The position numbers were made by a program, and so were the translations under genes. This document shows, piece after piece, positions 17,778 through 25,068 of a stretch of DNA of 64,000 bases. The notes beneath the pieces were generated by a model. The model worked only from the letters and a program-made list of their open reading frames with translations. It did no database searches and was not told the origin of the DNA. The DNA lies in NCBI GenBank assembly GCA_038145175.1, contig JAYQPE010000001.1, forward strand, positions 1 to 64,000. Direction: 5' to 3'. This DNA comes from ATZT02 sp038145175. GTDB taxonomy: Bacteria > Actinomycetota > Actinomycetes > S36-B12 > UBA5976. Positions within the stretch are counted from its first letter, which is position 1. Each line of letters starts with the position of its first letter.

Positions 17778-18941
17778 ATGACTTCAATTAGTTTAGGAAT
17801 GCCTCAACCTCCAGCACCAGTTTTGGCACCTAGAAGAAAATCTAGAAAAATTACTTTGAAGCATCATTCTCATCCTTTAGAAATTGGTGGCGATGCTCCG
17901 ATTTCAGTTCAATCAATGTGTACAACTTTGACTGCAGATGTTAATTCAACTTTGCAACAAATTGCAGAACTAAATGCATCAGGTTGCCAAGCTGTAAGAG
18001 TTGCAGTTCCTAGTCAAGATGATGCTGATGCATTATCTGCAATTGCTAAAAAATCACCAATTCCAGTAATTGCTGATATACATTTTCAACCCAAATATGT
18101 TTTTGCAGCAATTGATGCAGGTTGTGCTGGGGTAAGAGTAAACCCAGGAAACATAAAGCAATTTGATGATCGAGTAGGTGAAATTGCAAAAGCGGCAAAA
18201 GATGCAGGAATTCCAATTCGAATTGGAGTTAATGCTGGATCTTTAGATAAAAGATTGTTAGAAAAATACGGTAAAGCAACACCCGATGCTCTTGTTGAAT
18301 CAGCACTTTGGGAAGCATCACTTTTTGAAGAGTATGACTTTAGAGATATTAAAATTTCTGTTAAACACAATGATCCAGTGGTGATGGTTTCTGCATATTC
18401 AAAACTTGCAGAAGCATGTGATTATCCACTTCATTTAGGAGTAACAGAAGCTGGTCCTGCATTTCAAGGAACAATTAAATCTTCGGTTGCTTTTGGAGCT
18501 CTTTTAAGTAAAGGAATTGGTGACACCATTCGTGTTTCACTTTCTGCACCACCTGTAGAGGAAGTAAAAGTTGGAATTGCAATTTTAGAATCTTTGAATT
18601 TGAAAAAAAGAGGATTTGAAATTGTTTCTTGCCCATCTTGCGGCAGAGCACAAGTTGATGTTTACACTTTGGCAGAACAAGTTACTCAAGCATTACAAGG
18701 ATTTAAAGTACCAATGCGAGTTGCAGTCATGGGTTGCGTAGTTAATGGTCCTGGAGAAGCAAGAGAAGCAGATCTTGGTGTTGCTTCAGGAAATGGAAAA
18801 GGCCAAATATTTGTTAAAGGCGAAGTTATCAAAACTGTTCCGGAATCTGAGATTGTGCAAGTGTTAATTGAAGAAGCAACTAGAATCGCAGAATCAATGA
18901 GCGAGGACGTTGCTGGTGAACCTACGGTATTGGTCAAATAA
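17778..18941 (+). CDS. ispG: 4-hydroxy-3-methylbut-2-enyl diphosphate synthase
   Basis: A 387-residue MEP pathway enzyme converting MEcPP to HMBPP using a [4Fe-4S] cluster. Cluster cysteines C285 and C288 (CPSCGR) and C320 (MGCVVNGPGE, with E327 as fourth ligand) are present. The N-terminal TIM barrel has QSMCTTLTADV and PVIADIHFQ. The N-terminus of about 25 Pro-rich residues is typical of actinobacteria. It starts 9 bases after the protease frame, and the acetyltransferase gene overlaps its 3' end. Confidence 0.96.
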   Translation: MTSISLGMPQPPAPVLAPRRKSRKITLKHHSHPLEIGGDAPISVQSMCTTLTADVNSTLQQIAELNASGCQAVRVAVPSQDDADALSAIAKKSPIPVIADIHFQPKYVFAAIDAGCAGVRVNPGNIKQFDDRVGEIAKAAKDAGIPIRIGVNAGSLDKRLLEKYGKATPDALVESALWEASLFEEYDFRDIKISVKHNDPVVMVSAYSKLAEACDYPLHLGVTEAGPAFQGTIKSSVAFGALLSKGIGDTIRVSLSAPPVEEVKVGIAILESLNLKKRGFEIVSCPSCGRAQVDVYTLAEQVTQALQGFKVPMRVAVMGCVVNGPGEAREADLGVASGNGKGQIFVKGEVIKTVPESEIVQVLIEEATRIAESMSEDVAGEPTVLVK

Positions 18942-19773
18942 AAAACTAGTTCGACCATTAGTTAGAACAGATATACAAGCAGTTCTAAATCTTGCACTTC
19001 AGGATGAAATTAGTAATTGTTTTTTAATTAATCGACTTCAAGAATTACAACAATATACTTGGAGTCTTCAAAATGAATTCGTAGTTTATGAAGAAAATGG
19101 CAAAATTGAAAGCGCTATTTATTCTGGTGCAAATATAATTCCCTTAAATACATTTGAAAATTCTCAAATTCAATTTGCTCAATATTTTTTAGATCAATCA
19201 AAAAGAATTTCTTCAATTGTTGGAAATAAAGATGAAGTTTTATCTTTTTGGCAAATTTTAAAACCTTTTATGCCAAGTCCTAGAGAGATTAGATCAAATC
19301 AGCCTTTATTGGTGATTGATGATGCACCTTTAGTAGCTCCAGATCAATTTGTGCAACCTGCATTGATGAGAGATTTAGATTTATTAATTCCAGCTTGTGT
19401 TTCCATGTTTACTGAAGAAGTTGGAATTTCTCCAGTTGGTGAAATATCTGAAAAAAGCTATCGAAATCGTGTCGCAGAAGTTATAAATCAAAGAAAAATG
19501 TTTGCACGCATTGAAAATAATCAAGTGTTGTTTAAAGCAGAAATTGGGGTAATTACAGATAAGGTATGCCAAGTACAAGGCGTTTGGGTACCTCCTCAAT
19601 TAAGGGGTAGAAACTTAGGCAAATCTGGAATGGCAAGTGTGGTTAATTTTGCAAGACAAAATTTTGCACCAAAGGTGAGTTTGTATGTAAATGACTACAA
19701 CCACAGAGCACAAGCTGTCTATAAATCGGTTGGTTTTCAGGAACACTCCACATTTGCAACGATTCTCTTCTAA
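18916..19773 (+). CDS. GNAT-family N-acetyltransferase with DUF4081-like N-terminus (Rv2867c type)
   Basis: A protein of about 285 residues. The second half is a GNAT fold with the acetyl-CoA loop VWVPPQLRGRNLGKSGM (R/Q-x-x-G-x-G/A type) and the C-terminal LYVNDYNHRAQAVYKSVGF, where N and Y are usual GNAT residues. The first half matches the divergent N-terminal domain of the actinobacterial protein found beside ispG. It overlaps the ispG end. TTG 18910 or GTG 18916 can be the start; GTG is preferred because GAGG lies about 9 bases upstream. Substrate unknown. Confidence 0.8.
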   Translation: MNLRYWSNKKLVRPLVRTDIQAVLNLALQDEISNCFLINRLQELQQYTWSLQNEFVVYEENGKIESAIYSGANIIPLNTFENSQIQFAQYFLDQSKRISSIVGNKDEVLSFWQILKPFMPSPREIRSNQPLLVIDDAPLVAPDQFVQPALMRDLDLLIPACVSMFTEEVGISPVGEISEKSYRNRVAEVINQRKMFARIENNQVLFKAEIGVITDKVCQVQGVWVPPQLRGRNLGKSGMASVVNFARQNFAPKVSLYVNDYNHRAQAVYKSVGFQEHSTFATILF

Positions 19774-19800
19774 ATAAATAAAAACAAGTAGGCTATTTCC

Positions 19801-21561
19801 ATGTTGCTTAGAATGTCAACTTATTTTTTAAGAACTTTGCGCGATGATCCTGCTGATGCCATGGTTCCAAGTGACAAATTGTTAACTCGAGCAGGTTACG
19901 TAAGAAGAGTTGCACCTGGAGTATTTAGTTGGTTACCGCTTGGATATTTAAGTTACAGAAAAGTTGAAGAAATAATTCGACAAGAAATGAATAATGCGGG
20001 ATTTCAAGAAGTCCATTTCCCTTCACTTTTACCAACTGAACCTTATGTTGCAACGAATCGCTGGGAAGAATATGGCCCAAATTTATTTAGATTAAAAGAT
20101 CGCAGAGGAATTGATTATCTCTTAGGTCCAACACATGAAGAAATGTTTACTTTAATGGTGAAAGATTTATACAGTTCATATAAAGATTTACCATTAGTTA
20201 TTTATCAAATACAAACAAAGTTTCGTGATGAAGCAAGACCTAGAGCAGGAATTCTTCGCGGCAGAGAATTTGTGATGAAAGATGGATATTCATTTGATAT
20301 TAATCAAAACGGTCTGGAAACTTCTTATGAAAAACATCGAGATGCTTATGTGAAAACGTTTGAAAAACTTGGTTTAAATTTTGTGACCGTTTCAGCAATG
20401 TCAGGTGCTATGGGTGGATCAAAAAGTGAAGAGTTTTTAGCTCCATGCGAATTTGGGGAAGACACTTACGTTAAGTGCACAAAATGTGACTATGCAGCAA
20501 ATGTGGAAGCAGTAGAAACTCCAAAACCTGATGATATTGATTATTCAAATTTGAAAGCATTTCACGTGGAAGATACCCCAAATACTCCAACAATTGATTC
20601 ATTAGTTGAGATCAGTAATTCTAGAAAAGATTTAAAACGAGAAGACAGAAACTGGCAAGCAAGTGATACTTTAAAAAATGTTGTAGTCATGCTTACTTTT
20701 CCAGATGGAAAAAATGAACCTTTAGTAATTGGTATTCCTGGAGATCGCGAAGTAGATATAAAAAGATTAGAAGCAAGTGTATCTCCGGCTACAGTTAGAG
20801 TTTTTGAAGATGAAGATTTTCCGAAATTCAAAGATTTAGTCAAAGGCTATATTGGACCTCAAGTTTTAGGAATTAATTCAAAAAGCAAAATAAAATATTT
20901 AACTGATCCTCGAATAGTAAATGGAACTCGTTGGATAACAGGTGCAAATATTTCCGGTAAGCACGTTTACGATTTAGTTTTTGGTAGAGATTTTAAATCT
21001 GATGGAACAATTGAAGCTGCAGAAATTCGACTTGGAGATATTTGTCCTAAGTGCTCTCAAAGTTTAGAAATTGCCAGAGGTATTGAAATCGGTCATATTT
21101 TTCAGTTGGGACAAAAATATGCAAAAGCACTTGATTTAACTGTTTTAGATGAAAATGGGAAATCACAAGTTGTAACAATGGGTTCTTATGGAATTGGAGT
21201 TTCAAGAGCAGTTGCTGCAATTATTGAACAAAACCACGATGAAAAAGGAATTGTTTGGCCCAAAACTGTTGCACCAATTGATATTCATGTGGTGGCAGCT
21301 GGCAAAGATGAAGAAATTTTTTCTAAAGCATTAGATATTTCTGAAGAATTAACTAAGTTGGGCTATTTGGTAATTTATGATGACCGCAAAAACGTATCGC
21401 CTGGAGTTAAATTTAATGATGCAGAATTATTGGGTATGCCGCTTATTTTAATTGTCGGTAAAAAACTTTCTGAAAATAAAGTTGAACTTCGCATAAGAAA
21501 AACAGGGGAAAGTAAAGATGTTGAAATTAGCAATTTGTATTCCGAAATTAAAAAATACTAA
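19801..21561 (+). CDS. proS: Prolyl-tRNA synthetase (bacterial type)
   Basis: A 586-residue class II synthetase charging tRNA-Pro. Motif 1 lies in the APGVFSWLPLGYLSYRKVE region, motif 2 in TKFRDEARPRAGILRGREFVMKD and motif 3 in GSYGIGVSRAVAAI. An INS-type editing insertion fills about residues 220-400 (ANVEAVE..., SDTLKNVVVML, DREVDIKRLE). The C-terminal anticodon domain has DDRKNVSPGVKFNDAELLGMP. It begins MLLRMSTYFLRTLRDDPADA, the usual N-terminus. The length is normal. Confidence 0.96.
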   Translation: MLLRMSTYFLRTLRDDPADAMVPSDKLLTRAGYVRRVAPGVFSWLPLGYLSYRKVEEIIRQEMNNAGFQEVHFPSLLPTEPYVATNRWEEYGPNLFRLKDRRGIDYLLGPTHEEMFTLMVKDLYSSYKDLPLVIYQIQTKFRDEARPRAGILRGREFVMKDGYSFDINQNGLETSYEKHRDAYVKTFEKLGLNFVTVSAMSGAMGGSKSEEFLAPCEFGEDTYVKCTKCDYAANVEAVETPKPDDIDYSNLKAFHVEDTPNTPTIDSLVEISNSRKDLKREDRNWQASDTLKNVVVMLTFPDGKNEPLVIGIPGDREVDIKRLEASVSPATVRVFEDEDFPKFKDLVKGYIGPQVLGINSKSKIKYLTDPRIVNGTRWITGANISGKHVYDLVFGRDFKSDGTIEAAEIRLGDICPKCSQSLEIARGIEIGHIFQLGQKYAKALDLTVLDENGKSQVVTMGSYGIGVSRAVAAIIEQNHDEKGIVWPKTVAPIDIHVVAAGKDEEIFSKALDISEELTKLGYLVIYDDRKNVSPGVKFNDAELLGMPLILIVGKKLSENKVELRIRKTGESKDVEISNLYSEIKKY

Positions 21562-21568
21562 TATTTAA

Positions 21569-22330
21569 ATGCCTTCAATTGAAATAATTATCCTTTTATT
21601 ACTGGCAGCATTTCTGGCTGGTTGGGTTGATGCAATTGGAGGTGGTGGAGGATTAATTCATTTTCCAGCACTTTTATTTGGACTTCCCAATGCATCTCCT
21701 GCAGAATTATTAGGAACAAATAAAGCTGCTCAAGTATTGGGCACAGCAAGTGCATCAATTACTTATTTTCAAAAAAAACCTGATGAAATTAAGAATAAAT
21801 TACCCATGGCCTTTTTTGGTCTTATTGGATCAATTTTAGGTGCAATTTTTTCATCAAATTTGCCAAGAAGTTCTTTTGAACCAATTGTTTTTATAGTTTT
21901 AATTTTAGTGGGATTTTGGATGATCATTCGACCTGATTATTCGAAAGCAAAAAATATAGTTAAAAAAGAATCACTACTTATATCAATATCAATAGGACTT
22001 GCAATTGGATTTTATGATGGAGCATTCGGTCCAGGAACCGGTACTTTTTTGATTGCACTTTTTGTGGGAGTTTTAGGACAAAAATATTTAAATGCATCAA
22101 TCGGTGCAAAGATAGTTAATCTTGCAACTAATTTTGGAGCAATTTTAGTATTTGCAATTGCTGGAGCTATTTTATGGAAACTTGCACTTATCTTATCTAT
22201 TTCAAATATTTTTGGAGGAATTTTTGGTGCAAAAACTGCACTTTGGCAAGGTACAAAATTTGTTAAATATGTCGTAGCTCTAGTTGCATTTGCAAGTGCA
22301 ATAAGACTTGGATTTCAAATTTGGAATTAG
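21569..22330 (+). CDS. TSUP-family membrane transporter (TauE/SafE type)
   Basis: A 253-residue membrane protein with about eight hydrophobic segments. The family hallmark GxxxGxGGGG-like stretch is near the N-terminus (AGWVDAIGGGGGLIHFPALL) and its repeat half is GFYDGAFGPGTGTFLIALFVG. TSUP proteins export or import sulfite, sulfonates or other organic anions. It starts 7 bases after proS and overlaps the convergent DUF4439 gene by 4 bases. The substrate cannot be predicted. Confidence 0.85.
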   Translation: MPSIEIIILLLLAAFLAGWVDAIGGGGGLIHFPALLFGLPNASPAELLGTNKAAQVLGTASASITYFQKKPDEIKNKLPMAFFGLIGSILGAIFSSNLPRSSFEPIVFIVLILVGFWMIIRPDYSKAKNIVKKESLLISISIGLAIGFYDGAFGPGTGTFLIALFVGVLGQKYLNASIGAKIVNLATNFGAILVFAIAGAILWKLALILSISNIFGGIFGAKTALWQGTKFVKYVVALVAFASAIRLGFQIWN

Positions 22331-22779
22331 TTCAGACTTCCAGGAAGAGCTCTTGGCCTATCCTTGAATTCAAGCAAACGAATTGAAGATTTTAGGGCAA
22401 AATCTAAAATTTCTTTTCTATTTTCGGGTTCAATTACTTTAAATAACTGTAAGTAAATTCCAATAAGTCTATTTTCAATAAATACTGCTAATTCATAGGC
22501 AGTAACAATATCGTCAACTTTAAAAGGTAATTGATAATTTTCTTTTGGTCGAGGTGGAATTTGATTCAAATTTCTTAATTTCAATCGAAATAAGTCTCGT
22601 TGATCTCTATGAATGTTAAATACTGAAGCAGCATAATCTTTATTATCTTCAGGAATAAACGATAAAAGATATCCAAATGCCCAAATAGCAGCATTTTCAC
22701 CTTCAACAATTAAATTTAACTTTTCAATTATTTCTTGATTTGGAGATATTGAAGATGTAGGACTAGGAGATTGAGTCAT
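22327..22779 (-). CDS. DUF4439 ferritin-like protein
   Basis: A 150-residue helical protein resembling the DUF4439 ferritin-like family found upstream of rimP in actinobacteria (Rv2844 neighbourhood). Helical segments carry NLIVEGENAAIWAFGYLLSF and VFNIHRDQRDLFRLKLR, giving Glu and His residues placed as in four-helix ferritin-like folds. There is no signal peptide. Its start overlaps the stop of the upstream lipoprotein gene (TAATG), so the two are co-translated. No function is established for the family. Confidence 0.65.
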   Translation of the reverse strand: MTQSPSPTSSISPNQEIIEKLNLIVEGENAAIWAFGYLLSFIPEDNKDYAASVFNIHRDQRDLFRLKLRNLNQIPPRPKENYQLPFKVDDIVTAYELAVFIENRLIGIYLQLFKVIEPENRKEILDFALKSSIRLLEFKDRPRALPGSLN

Positions 22780-23276
22780 TAATTATCACCAACATCCGAA
22801 CCTTCAAATTGTGCATTGTCAGGTAAAGCAACAGGAGTAATCATTTTGTTTAACCAATAAATATGTTGATTGATACTTGAAGATATTTGACCAATATTCT
22901 GTAAAATTTGTTGATCATTAGTTTTTGTAATGTTTGAAATACAAAAATTTAAGTGATCTTCTTCAGCCAAAATTAACTGTTTAATGCTAGCCACTTGTAA
23001 ACCTGTGGGAGAGGGATTTGGAGTTGCGGTTTCTTCTTTAGTCCAAAGAGTTAAATGTGTTAAATGATGATCTCTTAGTTGAATTAATTGAGTTCTGTAG
23101 CTTCTTTCTTGATTTATCCCAGCAAAATATAAATCCACCAGTGAATTAGTTCGAGTAACGAATTCTTTAGTTAAAACCTGTTCAAATGTAGGTTCAGCAA
23201 ACTTAATTCCAGTATTTGAACAAGCGGCAAGAGTTAAGGCACTTGAACTTATAATCAAGTTTCTTCTACTTATCAA
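22779..23276 (-). CDS. Small lipoprotein of unknown function
   Basis: A 165-residue protein with an RRNLI start, a hydrophobic segment and a lipobox ending at Cys19 (LTLAAC), so it is probably lipid-anchored after export, possibly by Tat. The remainder is helical with a DHHLTHL segment and AEEDHLNF, hinting at a ferritin-like four-helix arrangement related to the overlapping downstream gene. It is the first gene of a two-gene unit divergent from rimP. Function unknown. Confidence 0.65.
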   Translation of the reverse strand: MISRRNLIISSSALTLAACSNTGIKFAEPTFEQVLTKEFVTRTNSLVDLYFAGINQERSYRTQLIQLRDHHLTHLTLWTKEETATPNPSPTGLQVASIKQLILAEEDHLNFCISNITKTNDQQILQNIGQISSSINQHIYWLNKMITPVALPDNAQFEGSDVGDN

Positions 23277-23401
23277 GTTAACCTACTTTTTACCTAATCT
23301 TTCACGTTCAGATTTCTTGCTTTTACTAATTAGCGCTACTCTATATATATAACTGCAAGACCCAATTGAACACTGATATCTACACGCTAGGGAGTTTACC
23401 T

Positions 23402-23857
23402 ATGACGACGCGTGAGGATATTTTTGACAAAATCAGACCTTTAATTAAGCAATTTAATTTTGAATTAGAAGACGTAATTCTTAAATCAGCTGGAAAAAAT
23501 ACCATCGTTCAAGTACTAGTTGATAAAGATACGGGAATTTCTCTTGATGAGGTAGCAAATCTTTCCTCGAAACTTTCAGACTTTTTCGATGAAAATTCAG
23601 TAATGGCAAATAAAACTTATACATTAGATGTTGGCTCTCCTGGAATAGATAGACCTTTAACAAAATTAAGACATTGGAAAAAGAACAAAGACCGATTAGT
23701 AAAAATACATTCCAAATCTAACGTATTTGAGGGAAGAATTAAAAAAGTTGAAGAATTAGAAGTTCAACTTGAAATCAAAGGCAAAATTCAAAGTTTTCAA
23801 TACTCAGATATAGACAAAGCAATAATCCAAGTCGAATTTAATCCCAAGAAGAAATAA
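23402..23857 (+). CDS. rimP: Ribosome maturation factor RimP
   Basis: About 151 residues, the 30S assembly factor acting with S12. Two domains are visible: an N-terminal alpha/beta part (LEDVILKSAGKNTIVQVLVDKDTG) and the conserved LDVGSPGIDRPLTKLRHWKKN followed by a small SH3-like C-terminus. I choose ATG 23402, preceded by GGGAG, rather than TTG 23366. It opens rimP-nusA-infB-rbfA-truB-ribF-rpsO-pnp, the transcription/translation operon. Confidence 0.93.
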   Translation: MTTREDIFDKIRPLIKQFNFELEDVILKSAGKNTIVQVLVDKDTGISLDEVANLSSKLSDFFDENSVMANKTYTLDVGSPGIDRPLTKLRHWKKNKDRLVKIHSKSNVFEGRIKKVEELEVQLEIKGKIQSFQYSDIDKAIIQVEFNPKKK

Positions 23858-23859
23858 TT

Positions 23860-24855
23860 ATGGATATTGACATCAAAACACTAAAACAATTAGTCAAAGA
23901 AAAAGAACTATCTTGGGAAAAAGTTGTGCTTGCTATCGAAGAATCTTTGATCGCGGCTTATAAAAGAAATCCTGGATCTCATGAAAATGCCAGAGTAATA
24001 ATGGATAAAAAAACAGGTCATGTTGAAGTAAAAGTTCAAGAACTAGATGAATCAGGAAATGTAGTCAAGGAATATGATGACACCCCTGCAGATTTTGCCC
24101 GGGTAGCTGCAGCAACTGCTAAACAAGTTTTATTTTTAAAAATGCGAGATGTCAAAGATGATCAAGTTTTTAAAGACTATTTAAAAAGAGAAAATACAAT
24201 AATTTCTGGTGTTGTTCAACAAGGAAAAGATCCGAATTTAATAGATGTAAAACTTGCAGATGGAATTGAAGGTTTTATTCCTGCACAAGAACAAGTTCCA
24301 GGAGAAAATTATCAACATGGTACAAGAATAAAATGCTTTATAGTTTCGGTTCGTAAAGGAAACAAAGGACCTCAAATAACTTTGTCTAGAACTCATCCCG
24401 GTTTAGTTAAAGGATTATTTGAATTAGAAGCACCAGAAGTGCAACAAGGAGTTGTAGAAATAGTTGCAGTTGCAAGAGAATCAGGTCATAGAACAAAAAT
24501 TGCAGTGTTATCTCATGATCCACAAATAAGCCCTAAAGGTACATGTATTGGGCCAATGGGACAAAGAGTAAGAAATGTGATGAATGAATTAGGTGGAGAA
24601 AAAATTGATATTGTTGATTTTTCTTTAGATCCTGCAACTTTTATAGCAAATGCATTATCTCCTGCCAAAGTTTCTCAAGTTAGTGTTACTGATTTGGAAT
24701 CAAGGAGTGCACAAGTTATTGTTCCAGATTTTCAATTGTCACTAGCAATTGGTCGAGAAGGACAAAACGCAAGATTGGCAGCAAGACTTACAGGTTGGAA
24801 AATCGACATTAGATCTGATTCCAAACCAAATTCGAGTGAGATCCAAGAATCCTGA
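23860..24855 (+). CDS. nusA: Transcription termination/antitermination factor NusA
   Basis: A 331-residue NusA. It has the N-terminal RNAP-binding domain (EKELSWEKVVLAIEESLIAAYKR), an S1 domain around residues 130-180, then KH1 (CIGPMGQRVRNVMNELGGEKIDIV) and KH2 (LAIGREGQNARLAARLTGWKIDIRSD). It ends just after KH2 without the acidic repeats of proteobacteria, as usual for the phylum. It starts 3 bases after rimP. The expected ylxR gene is missing downstream. Confidence 0.96.
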   Translation: MDIDIKTLKQLVKEKELSWEKVVLAIEESLIAAYKRNPGSHENARVIMDKKTGHVEVKVQELDESGNVVKEYDDTPADFARVAAATAKQVLFLKMRDVKDDQVFKDYLKRENTIISGVVQQGKDPNLIDVKLADGIEGFIPAQEQVPGENYQHGTRIKCFIVSVRKGNKGPQITLSRTHPGLVKGLFELEAPEVQQGVVEIVAVARESGHRTKIAVLSHDPQISPKGTCIGPMGQRVRNVMNELGGEKIDIVDFSLDPATFIANALSPAKVSQVSVTDLESRSAQVIVPDFQLSLAIGREGQNARLAARLTGWKIDIRSDSKPNSSEIQES

Positions 24856-25068
24856 TAGGTTGATTTAAAGGCAAAAAGACACTTTTTTGCCGGATTGACC
24901 TGTCCAAACTCATTCAACCAACATTGTTGAAGTACTCTTATCTTTATCACTACTACTCCCTAACGGAGAAAACACAATGAGCACTAAATGAGCACTTCAA
25001 AATGAAGGCTTTATTTTTAGTGATTTAAGGATTGGATAAACCTGTCCTTAAATAAGACAGGAGAACAG
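24856..25068 (+). promoter_or_regulatory. infB leader with two hairpins and two tiny coupled ORFs; ylxR absent
   Basis: Actinobacteria normally encode YlxR here; none is present in any frame. Instead there is a hairpin GGCAAAAAG (24870-24878) with CTTTTTTGCC (24882-24891). Next is GGAG (24965-24968) followed by ATG 24977 encoding MSTK-stop, whose stop overlaps ATG 24988 encoding MSTSK-stop. A second hairpin, CCTGTC (25041-25046) with GACAGG (25056-25061), buries part of the AGGAG site of infB. The layout resembles an attenuator or leader-peptide region. Function is inferred. Confidence 0.4.
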
